8,744 bases of DNA from Thermococci archaeon (GTDB lineage: Archaea > Hadarchaeota > B88-G9), in contig QMUK01000052.1 in NCBI GenBank assembly GCA_003660555.1, positions 1 to 8,744 of the forward strand, written 5' to 3'. Every line of letters begins with the position of its first letter. Position 1 is the first letter of the stretch. The translations under genes and the position numbers were made by a program. The notes beneath the pieces were generated by a model, which worked only from the letters and a program-made list of their open reading frames with translations, was not told the DNA's origin and ran no database searches. Of this stretch, positions 1 through 6,348 are shown piece after piece.

Positions 1-1362
1 ATAGGGAACCCAGAGGACGAGATACCCCCAAATCTGAGAAGGAAGGATCTACCGGAGCTTCCACAGGTCACTGAGGTGGAAGTAGTTAGACATTACACTA
101 GGCTATCTCAAATGAACTACGGAGTAGACTTGGGCATATATCCCCTTGGCTCATGTACTATGAAGTACAATCCAAAGATATCAGAGAAGATATCTAGGGA
201 CAGAAGAGTCCAGGAAGTACACCCACTCCAGGACGAAAGAACTGTTCAAGGCTCTCTTAGAATAATGTACGAATTTGAAGAATTTTTGTGCAAGCTAACT
301 GGAATGGATGCCTTTACACTCCAACCTTCTGCAGGGGCACATGGGGAATTCACCGGTCTCCTGATAATAAGGAAGTACTTGAAGGAAGAGAGAGGAGAGA
401 GCAGGAAGGAAGTCATAATCCCAGACACGGCTCATGGAACAAATCCAGCTAGTGCTGCAATGGCTGGGTACAAGGTAATTGTGATACCGAGTGACGAGGA
501 AGGCTGTGTAGACATAGAAGCATTGAAGGAAGTAGTGTCAAAGGAAACAGCGGCCCTAATGCTAACGAATCCCAATACACTCGGAGTATTTGAAAAGAAC
601 GTGAGAGAGATATCAGAAATAGTTCATGAGGTCGGAGGTCTAATGTACTACGACGGAGCCAATCTAAATGCCATAATAGGGAAAGCTAGGCCCGGAGACA
701 TGGGTTTCGATGTAGTACACTTGAATCTCCACAAGACTTTCTCTACACCACATGGAGGGGGAGGACCAGGTTCAGGACCAATTGGAGTTAAGTACTTCTT
801 AGAAGAGTACCTTCCTGTGCCTAGAATCAGGTATGATGAGAAAGAAAAGAGATACTTCCTCGATTATTCATCAAAAAAGACTATAGGAAAGGTCAGGACA
901 TTCTACGGAAACTTCTCTGTTATTCTGAAAGCCTATGTATACGTGCTACTGATGGGAAGATACCTGAAAGAGGTCGCTGAGTTATCGGTAATCAATTCCA
1001 ACTACCTGATGAAAAAACTCTTGGAATCTGGGGAGTATGAAGTGAAGTTCAAAAGCGTTATGCACGAGTTCGTAGCGACGCCAAAGAATTGGAGGGCCAT
1101 GGACGTAGCTAAGTCCCTTCTGGACAAGGGAGTTCACGCACCAACGGTGTATTTCCCGTTGTTAGTCAAGGAGGCCATGATGGTGGAACCAACTGAGACT
1201 GAACCGAAATACGAGCTAGATAGGTTCTATGATGCCATGACATCTGTGGAGAAGGACTCTCCAAGGAATACATCTATAGACAGATTAGACGAAGTGAAGG
1301 CAGCCAGAAATCCAATTCTGAGCTGGAGGATGTACCTTGAGAAAAGTGGGACTAGTGGTTAA
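1..1362 (+). CDS. gcvPB: Glycine dehydrogenase (decarboxylating) subunit 2, 5'-partial
   Basis: This is the C-terminal subunit of the split P-protein of the glycine cleavage system. It decarboxylates glycine with PLP and passes the aminomethyl group to lipoylated H-protein in the cytoplasm. The frame is open from base 1, so the GTG at 76 is internal; 453 residues are visible and probably a few tens are missing, since family members are about 470-500. Family-typical blocks are RHYTRLSQMNYGVD, YPLGSCTMKYNPK, the TAHGTNPASAAMAG stretch, and LNLHKTF followed by a glycine-rich HGGGGPGSGPIG loop. The PLP-binding lysine of that motif is encoded at 733-735. GcvPA, the other subunit, is expected upstream but lies outside. 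The 3' end overlaps the NAD kinase gene by 26 bases, suggesting one transcript. No frameshift or lost key residue is visible. The family call is very secure; whether it runs as cleavage or in reverse cannot be told. Confidence 0.96.
   Translation: MGNPEDEIPPNLRRKDLPELPQVTEVEVVRHYTRLSQMNYGVDLGIYPLGSCTMKYNPKISEKISRDRRVQEVHPLQDERTVQGSLRIMYEFEEFLCKLTGMDAFTLQPSAGAHGEFTGLLIIRKYLKEERGESRKEVIIPDTAHGTNPASAAMAGYKVIVIPSDEEGCVDIEALKEVVSKETAALMLTNPNTLGVFEKNVREISEIVHEVGGLMYYDGANLNAIIGKARPGDMGFDVVHLNLHKTFSTPHGGGGPGSGPIGVKYFLEEYLPVPRIRYDEKEKRYFLDYSSKKTIGKVRTFYGNFSVILKAYVYVLLMGRYLKEVAELSVINSNYLMKKLLESGEYEVKFKSVMHEFVATPKNWRAMDVAKSLLDKGVHAPTVYFPLLVKEAMMVEPTETEPKYELDRFYDAMTSVEKDSPRNTSIDRLDEVKAARNPILSWRMYLEKSGTSG
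1325..1329 (+). promoter_or_regulatory. Ribosome binding site GGAGG for the NAD kinase gene
   Basis: GGAGG lies inside the last codons of gcvPB, 7 bases before the TTG at 1337. It supports that TTG as the true start and indicates translational coupling between the two genes. Confidence 0.75.
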
Positions 1363-2461
1363 TCCAATAGCAGGAATAGGAGGCCCCTCCGGACTAAAAG
1401 GAAGTGATAGGTTAGAGAAAGTTATGAAAGCGATCAGTTTGGGCTATAGGAAGGTATCTCCAAAGAGAACAGAACTTTTCCTTAAGGAACTTCTTTCTAT
1501 TTTAGATCCAAACCAAATGAAAGAAATCGAGTTTCTCACATATTCTGGAGAAATGGGAGAGATAGAACTCCGGAAATTCGGCATTGATCCAGTGGTTTTT
1601 GGAGAAGAGAAGGAAGTAACTACTAGGGAGGACACCATGGAGGCAGTTCGTCACTTCATCGAAAACGGAGTTGAGATAATACTATTCTGTGGAGGAGATG
1701 GAACAGCTAGGGACGTATTTCAATCCCTTTCTGGGAAAGAAACTCCAGTAATAGGCATTCCTGGAGGAGTAAAGATGTATAGTGGAGTATTCGCTAGTAA
1801 CCCGAGAGACGCTGCTGAATTACTCTATTATTTCCTACTGGGAGAGACGACATTGGTAGATGAGGAGGTAATTGATGTAGATGAGGAAAATCTGGAGGAA
1901 AATCCTAATTTCAGAGTTATAGGATATTTAAAGGTGCCAAAGTACAGGAAAGAAACACTTCTTCAGGGAAAGAAGGAACCAACTCCGATGGAGGAAGATT
2001 CAATAAAAGAAGAAATAGCTGAGAGGATAATAGAGGAGATGTCTCCAGATACTGTTTACGTAATTGGACCTGGGAGTACTACCCTAAAGCTCAAGGAGAA
2101 AATTGGAGAATACACCAAATTCGGAGTAGACGTCTATCTAAATGGAAAATGTATATCAAAGGATGTAGATGAACTTAAGTTACTCTCTCTGATTGAGGAA
2201 AACAAGGACAAAGAGATAAAGCTAATATTGACCGTAGTGGGTGGACAGAACTTCCTGCTCGGAAGAGGAAATCAACAGATAAGCCCTAGGGTCTTGGATA
2301 AAATAGGAGTAGATAATATGATCGTAATAGCCACACCGTCTAAGCTCAGAAAGGGGTACGTAAAGGTAGATCAAGAATACAAGGACTTCTTTGATGGAAA
2401 GAAATACATAAGGGTAGTTTCCTCGTACTTCGAGGAAGTTCTCATTAAGATAGATCCTTAA
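1337..2461 (+). CDS. ATP-NAD/AcoX kinase family protein (predicted NAD kinase)
   Basis: Predicted to phosphorylate NAD to NADP in the cytoplasm. It belongs to the long archaeal/AcoX branch (COG3199 type), which differs from classical NadK. The 374-residue protein opens with VGLVVNPIAGIGGPSGLKGSD, the usual N-terminal signature. It carries the GGDGT nucleotide-binding motif at residues 119-123, the IPGGVKMYSGVFA block near 140-153, and GGQNFLLGRGNQQISP at 302-317, all typical of this family. The start is a TTG with GGAGG 7 bases upstream, and it overlaps gcvPB by 26 bases, so the two are probably co-translated. The 3' end overlaps the convergent ThiI-like gene by 17 bases. Related AcoX proteins sit in acetoin dehydrogenase operons, so a recurring link with lipoyl-dependent enzyme complexes is possible (inference). 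The phosphate donor (ATP or polyphosphate) cannot be read from sequence. Confidence 0.9.
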   Translation: MRKVGLVVNPIAGIGGPSGLKGSDRLEKVMKAISLGYRKVSPKRTELFLKELLSILDPNQMKEIEFLTYSGEMGEIELRKFGIDPVVFGEEKEVTTREDTMEAVRHFIENGVEIILFCGGDGTARDVFQSLSGKETPVIGIPGGVKMYSGVFASNPRDAAELLYYFLLGETTLVDEEVIDVDEENLEENPNFRVIGYLKVPKYRKETLLQGKKEPTPMEEDSIKEEIAERIIEEMSPDTVYVIGPGSTTLKLKEKIGEYTKFGVDVYLNGKCISKDVDELKLLSLIEENKDKEIKLILTVVGGQNFLLGRGNQQISPRVLDKIGVDNMIVIATPSKLRKGYVKVDQEYKDFFDGKKYIRVVSSYFEEVLIKIDP

Positions 2462-3566
2462 AAGAGACTTCTTCGGATGAGGAAAGCAATACCTCGATTT
2501 TTTCAGTTAAATTAACTCTCTCCTCTAGCCTCTCTAACTCTCTCGGACTCAATTTCCTTGGAGTAGCTCTGGATCTACAAAATGACAGCTCCTTGAGAGT
2601 GTTGAGATTCATTGTTACAATGGACTTCATTATCCTAGATATTTCCTCTTCCTCCATAGCTAGCAAGGGCCTTATTATCGGGAGGGAAATCCCCCTGGAG
2701 ATAATCCTAATTGAGTCTAATTTCACTCCTTTCTCTCCGAGAATCTCTCCTACTACTATCCCTTCTGCCCCCTCCCTTCTCGCCAATCTCTCTGACACTA
2801 AATACATTATTCTCCTGCATATATGACAAACTCTCCTTCCAGCTATCTGACTGATTTCATCCAATGTATCGCTATACGGTATGAATATAGCTTTTCTGTC
2901 TATTTCAGCACCTATACTCCAAGAGAATATCTCTCTAATAACTCTTGTTGCTACTTGCCTTCCATGGAAGTCGAAAAACACTGGGATGACTGGGTGCCCT
3001 TTCCTCATTACGCTCCACGATGATAGAAAGGAGTACTCACTATCGTTAAGTATTGAAACAAGGGGACTCTCCGAACCCAAAGCTCTCCCACCAGGCCCTT
3101 TTTCCCTTTCAGTACAGAGGAAGTAAAGACCGCCAGCTCTCTCCAAATACATTTTTGCTCCATTCTTAGGAGAAATGACTAATTCAGTTAGTTCTACAAT
3201 TTTTCTTTTTATCTCGGGGACATCTCTCTTAACATCTCGGCTTAAAGGCTTTAAATCAAAACTTGCCTCTTTGCTACTATTAATTTCCTCTAAGATTTTC
3301 TCTGTAATTTCCTCCTTGCTGTTAGCTGAGAGAGCCTTTGTGAAATAACTAATTCCAAAGTGTTTCCTTACCGTTTTAGCTGCCTCATTTATACTCTCTT
3401 CTCCAGTTAGTACGAAGATCTTCCCCTCCTTAGATATTACGTCCTCTCTGTTTACTCCCGTAGCTTCAGTTATCTGCTTCTTGAGCATTTCCCTATTCCT
3501 AGAAGCTCTCCTAGGCCCCCTAATCGGAGTCGTCCAAATGACTAGGGAGTCCCATTTCATCGTCAT
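2445..3566 (-). CDS. ThiI-like protein (NFLD-THUMP-AANH) with degenerate PP-loop
   Basis: Divergent relative of ThiI, the tRNA 4-thiouridine synthase; probably not an active ATP-dependent synthase itself. Numbering is from ATG 3566 (373 residues). Residues 1-50 match the NFLD region, about 55-155 the THUMP RNA-binding domain, and the hinge KGPGG is at 156-160. The Rossmann-like AANH domain follows (WSVMRKGHPVIPVFF aligns with ThiI). The SGGxDS PP-loop is replaced by NDSEYS at 174-179, losing both glycines and the aspartate. The ThiI GDxLGQVxSQT segment reads GEILGEKGVKL at 273-283. By contrast CHIC (C247, C250) followed by RRIMY, and C330, are kept at positions resembling archaeal ThiI iron-sulfur ligands. 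A GTG at 3584 is also possible, but ATG 3566 has GAAGGT 6 bases upstream. It lies just downstream of larA on the same strand. The family is secure; the function is unknown. Confidence 0.82.
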   Translation of the reverse strand: MTMKWDSLVIWTTPIRGPRRASRNREMLKKQITEATGVNREDVISKEGKIFVLTGEESINEAAKTVRKHFGISYFTKALSANSKEEITEKILEEINSSKEASFDLKPLSRDVKRDVPEIKRKIVELTELVISPKNGAKMYLERAGGLYFLCTEREKGPGGRALGSESPLVSILNDSEYSFLSSWSVMRKGHPVIPVFFDFHGRQVATRVIREIFSWSIGAEIDRKAIFIPYSDTLDEISQIAGRRVCHICRRIMYLVSERLARREGAEGIVVGEILGEKGVKLDSIRIISRGISLPIIRPLLAMEEEEISRIMKSIVTMNLNTLKELSFCRSRATPRKLSPRELERLEERVNLTEKIEVLLSSSEEVSFKDLS

Positions 3567-3602
3567 ATCGATACCTTCGCTCACACACTCTTATTCTGTC
3601 GT

Positions 3603-4835
3603 CTATACTATTGGCAAAGTATCTCCTCCATAGGGGAGAACGGAAAATTCTCCATCTATTTCCTTTACGGCATGTTCTGGAGACATTTTCTCACATCTGA
3701 ACATGTCTTCTACAATCTCTTTCGGGAGATCGGTAACCATTATGAGTCTATAGTTTTCCACAGTTCTGAACCAATAATAGGCCTTGTGGCCACCTATTAC
3801 GAACTTCTCCTTGACCCTCTCCTCTGCGTCTTTCAAATCGTTGCATTCCCTCATCCATTCCTCAAAGACCTTGTTTCCAACACCTTCTTTGCATTGAGCA
3901 AATAGTATTATTGTACCTCCACGTTTAACCATCTTCTCTGCATTAAATACTGCCTTTTGGGCTTGGTAAACGTTTATGTCTCTTGGAAATCCTCCAGCAC
4001 TTACTAGTACAGTGTCCACTTTCTCCTTCGCTTTGACTTTGTACATTTGATCCACGACCTTTGCCCCTCTTCTCAGCACCTCCTTGAAGTCACCAGAAAA
4101 TACTGAGACTATCTCTTTTTTCTCATTTTTGACTATATTAACAGTGAATGTAATTTCTGCCATCTCAGCGGCTTCTGTCATGTCCTCGTGGACGGGGTTC
4201 CCATCCAGTACACCTATATCGGATCTCGGATCTAGTAACATGGAGTGGTTCCTCGTTATGGTTTCCCTTCCAGACACACCAGGTAAAACACTCTTTCTGC
4301 CACCGCTGTACCCAGCGAAGTAGTGCAGCTCTACCTCTCCAGTCAGTATTTTGTATTCGGACTCCATGAAGGTCTCATTAAGGTAAACAGGTGTATTAAA
4401 GCTTGTTTCTCCCAAGTAGACTAGCTCATCATCACAGTTATGATTTAGCACCTTGTATTTTCCTGCTATATCTCCGAGGATTTTGTTCATTTCCTCTCTG
4501 GTAACGGGTCGGTGAGTTCCCGTTGCTATGATTATCCTGATGTCATCTCTTTGAACTCCACACTCTTTCAGCACTCTTAGTATAGGAGGGAGCATCAAAT
4601 GGGTGGGAGTGGATCTAGTTATGTCGTTCACCACTATGGAAGTTTTCCCACTGCCATTGATCAACTCATCCAGAGGTGAAAACTCCGTAGGGACTGGGTT
4701 TCTTATCGATTTCTCTACTTCGGAAATCGGATTTTTAACTCCTTCTTTTTTCTTCGGCAAGAGAATCTCGGAGAACATTGACTCTGGCACTTCTAAAGTT
4801 AACTTGGATTTCCCATATGGTAATTCTATCTTCAA
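3603..4835 (-). CDS. larA: LarA-family nickel-pincer racemase/epimerase
   Basis: Cytoplasmic 2-hydroxyacid racemase or epimerase that uses the nickel-pincer nucleotide (NPN) cofactor. The founding member interconverts L- and D-lactate, but many homologues use other hydroxyacids, so the substrate is open. The 410-residue protein is of normal length. Visible motifs are NDITRSTPTH (D71, R74), ATGTHRPVT (H108), ELHYFAGYSGGRKSVLPG (H171, K181), NH (H197) and YQAQK (291-294). These correspond to the catalytic histidines, the cofactor-attaching lysine and the nickel-ligand histidine of L. plantarum LarA. I start at TTG 4833-4835 (MKIELPYGK, the usual LarA opening), because the upstream GTG at 4844 lies inside GAGGTGA, which is itself the ribosome site. 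The NPN synthesis genes larB, larC and larE are not in this window. The ThiI-like gene follows 36 bases downstream. Confidence 0.92.
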   Translation of the reverse strand: MKIELPYGKSKLTLEVPESMFSEILLPKKKEGVKNPISEVEKSIRNPVPTEFSPLDELINGSGKTSIVVNDITRSTPTHLMLPPILRVLKECGVQRDDIRIIIATGTHRPVTREEMNKILGDIAGKYKVLNHNCDDELVYLGETSFNTPVYLNETFMESEYKILTGEVELHYFAGYSGGRKSVLPGVSGRETITRNHSMLLDPRSDIGVLDGNPVHEDMTEAAEMAEITFTVNIVKNEKKEIVSVFSGDFKEVLRRGAKVVDQMYKVKAKEKVDTVLVSAGGFPRDINVYQAQKAVFNAEKMVKRGGTIILFAQCKEGVGNKVFEEWMRECNDLKDAEERVKEKFVIGGHKAYYWFRTVENYRLIMVTDLPKEIVEDMFRCEKMSPEHAVKEIDGEFSVLPYGGDTLPIV

Positions 4836-4840
4836 GGGGC

Positions 4841-4847
4841 TCACCTC
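4841..4847 (-). promoter_or_regulatory. Ribosome binding site GAGGTGA for larA
   Basis: On the minus strand GAGGTGA is a strong match to the complement of the 16S rRNA 3' end. It lies 5 bases before the TTG at 4835 and contains the GTG at 4844, which argues against that GTG as the start. Confidence 0.7.
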
Positions 4848-4877
4848 TTTTCTCTACCTGAACGTGTGGGGAGTTAC

Positions 4878-4887
4878 GTATTAAAAT
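4878..4887 (-). promoter_or_regulatory. Putative box A (TATA-like) promoter of the larA unit
   Basis: Read on the minus strand, ATTTTAATAC is TATA-like. A start about 26 bases downstream (near 4857) would give a short leader holding the GAGGTGA ribosome site. It overlaps the thioredoxin promoter element on the other strand. Assigned by eye from spacing and composition only. Confidence 0.4.
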
Positions 4888-4893
4888 GTTTAT
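4883..4893 (+). promoter_or_regulatory. Putative box A promoter of the trx-trxR unit
   Basis: AAAATGTTTAT is a TATA-like element. Transcription about 26 bases downstream of its TTTAT centre would begin at or just before the ATG at 4920, making the thioredoxin mRNA leaderless or nearly so. That fits GGAGG sitting only 2 bases before the ATG, too close for normal use. Confidence 0.45.
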
Positions 4894-4919
4894 CTAGTCC
4901 TCTACACCCGGGGGAGGCG

Positions 4920-5348
4920 ATGACTGATTGGGAGCTTGAGAGAATTAGGATGAAGAAGTACATGGAAATGCTAAGGAAAATGGAAAACAAAGGAAAAGGA
5001 GAAGAAAGAGGTGTCAGGAAGTTGGTGAAAGTTGAAGTAAATGACGGAAATTTCGAGGAAGAGGTTATAGAGAGATCTAAAGATATCCCGGTAGTTGTAG
5101 ACTTTTGGGCTGAGTGGTGTATGCCTTGCCTAGCTTTAGCACCAGTTTTAGAAAAACTAGCTAAGGAATACAATGGAAGGTTCGTTTTAGCAAAGTTAAA
5201 TGTTGATAGGAACCCTCAGACAGCATCTAGGTATGGAATAATGAGCATACCAACAGTTATAATGTTTAAAAACGGTAAGCCCGTCGACAGCTTTGTAGGT
5301 GTAATGCCGGAGCCAATGATTAGAGAATGGCTAGATAGGAACCTCTAA
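4920..5348 (+). CDS. Thioredoxin with basic helical N-terminal extension
   Basis: Small cytoplasmic dithiol-disulfide oxidoreductase, presumably reduced by the thioredoxin reductase encoded next. Of 142 residues, about 36-142 form the thioredoxin fold, with VVVDFWAEWCMPC active site (C67, C70), the LAKLNVDRNP strand region and the cis-proline in SIPT (P111). The central pair is Met-Pro rather than the commoner Gly-Pro. Residues 1-35 form a charged, probably helical extension (ELERIRMKKYMEMLRKM and a Lys/Gly/Glu linker) absent from minimal thioredoxins. It resembles the start of TFAR19/PDCD5 proteins. ATG 4920 is preferred over an upstream in-frame ATG at 4866, which would lie before the likely transcription start. 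The stop abuts the reductase gene, so one operon is likely. Confidence 0.93.
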   Translation: MTDWELERIRMKKYMEMLRKMENKGKGEERGVRKLVKVEVNDGNFEEEVIERSKDIPVVVDFWAEWCMPCLALAPVLEKLAKEYNGRFVLAKLNVDRNPQTASRYGIMSIPTVIMFKNGKPVDSFVGVMPEPMIREWLDRNL

Positions 5349-6293
5349 TTGGGGAAAGAGATGTACGAAGTACTAATCATAGGATCAGGAGCGGCAGGTC
5401 TATCTGCAGCCATATACTCAGCTAGATACAATTTGAGCACCATAGTACTTGGCAAAGACTTTGGTTTAGCCTCTGAAGCACCAATAGTGGAGAACTATCC
5501 AGGTATAAGAGAAATACAGGGGCTAAAGCTAATTCAGGAGATGCAGGAACAAGCGAAATCGTTAGGGGCAGAATTAATCTTAGGAGAAGAGGTAACTAGA
5601 ATTAAAAGGGAGAAGAAGTATTGGTTGGCTGAAACTCATAGTGAAAAGTACCTTGGAAAGGCAGTAATAATAGCAACAGGGTCAAGGAAAAGGAAGCTAG
5701 GAATAAAAGGAGAAGAAGAATTCGTCGGAAGAGGAGTGTCTTATTGTGCGATTTGTGATGCACCTTTTTATAGAGGAAAAGTGGTTTCTGTGGTAGGAGG
5801 AGGAAACTCAGCATTGACTTCAGCGATACTCCTCTCAGAATTTGCTGAGAAAGTCTACTTGATCCACAGAAGGACAGAGTTCAGAGCGGAACCTATCCTG
5901 GTGGATAGGCTCATGAATCTAAAAAAAGAAGGGAGAGTAGAGATGAAATTGGGCTACATACCGAGAGAAATAGTGGGAACGGATGTAGTGGAATATTTAC
6001 ACTTAAAGAAGGTTGACGAAGAAGGAGTAGAGGAAAAACTAAAAACCGAGGGAATATTTGTGGAGATAGGAGAAGTGCCTAACTCAGAGTTAGCCAGAAA
6101 CCTAGGTCTGAAATTAGATGAAGAGGGCTATATACTAGTCAAGGAGGACATGTCCACCAATTTAGAGGGAGTTTTCGCAGCAGGAGACGTCACGACTGGA
6201 TCGAACAAGCTAAAACAGATAATAACAGCATGCGCTGAGGGAGCAATAGCTGCCACCTCTGCATATAGGTACATCACTAGGAAATACCAGTGA
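5349..6293 (+). CDS. trxB: Thioredoxin-disulfide reductase
   Basis: FAD flavoenzyme that passes electrons from NAD(P)H through an active-site disulfide to thioredoxin. Its 314 residues match the low-molecular-weight family. The N-terminal FAD motif is VLIIGSGAAGLSAAIYSAR (GxGxxG at 12-17), ATG at 110-111 follows, and the redox pair is CAICD (C133, C136). The NAD(P)H motif is VVGGGNSALTSA (150-158), HRRTEFRA (173-180) matches the NADPH-preferring HRRxxxR pattern, and the C-terminal FAD motif is GVFAAGDV. The start is ambiguous. TTG 5349 abuts the thioredoxin stop and has AGGA 8 bases upstream; ATG 5361 has GGGG 6 bases upstream and gives the usual MYEVLIIG opening. Adjacency to thioredoxin supports the pairing, as a general cytoplasmic disulfide-reducing system. 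No anomaly is visible. Confidence 0.95.
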   Translation: MGKEMYEVLIIGSGAAGLSAAIYSARYNLSTIVLGKDFGLASEAPIVENYPGIREIQGLKLIQEMQEQAKSLGAELILGEEVTRIKREKKYWLAETHSEKYLGKAVIIATGSRKRKLGIKGEEEFVGRGVSYCAICDAPFYRGKVVSVVGGGNSALTSAILLSEFAEKVYLIHRRTEFRAEPILVDRLMNLKKEGRVEMKLGYIPREIVGTDVVEYLHLKKVDEEGVEEKLKTEGIFVEIGEVPNSELARNLGLKLDEEGYILVKEDMSTNLEGVFAAGDVTTGSNKLKQIITACAEGAIAATSAYRYITRKYQ

Positions 6294-6302
6294 GAAAACG
6301 CG

Positions 6303-6314
6303 AAAATGTTATAA
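6303..6314 (+). promoter_or_regulatory. Putative box A promoter of the coiled-coil gene
   Basis: AAAATGTTATAA is TATA-like and closely resembles AAAATGTTTAT before thioredoxin. Spacing predicts transcription starting near 6335-6340, downstream of the ATG at 6331, which favours the GTG at 6349 as the start. It also implies the gene is transcribed separately from trxB. Confidence 0.45.
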
Positions 6315-6334
6315 CCTAGTTATTACTCTTATGG

Positions 6335-6339
6335 GGAGG
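6335..6339 (+). promoter_or_regulatory. Ribosome binding site GGAGG for the coiled-coil gene
   Basis: GGAGG within a GGGGAGGGG run lies 9 bases before GTG 6349. It supports that GTG over the ATG at 6331, which would place the run inside the coding region. Confidence 0.5.
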
Positions 6340-6348
6340 GGATTAATA

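Noticed and set aside
2593-3126. Several plus-strand open frames opposite the ThiI-like gene
   Set aside because: They are short, mutually overlapping and without domain sense; the minus-strand frame carries the ThiI signatures.
2445-3566. The ThiI-like gene as LarE, the missing sulfur-inserting enzyme of LarA
   Set aside because: It has a THUMP domain and ThiI hinge, which LarE lacks, and no working PP-loop.
4866-4919. Longer thioredoxin start at ATG 4866
   Set aside because: It would place the promoter-like element and GGGGGAGG inside the coding region, and the added residues do not resemble protein conserved in the family.
4874-5173. 99-residue minus-strand open frame opposite thioredoxin
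   Set aside because: Its Ser/Phe/Leu-rich composition is the antisense of a clear thioredoxin gene, and it has no ribosome site or domain.
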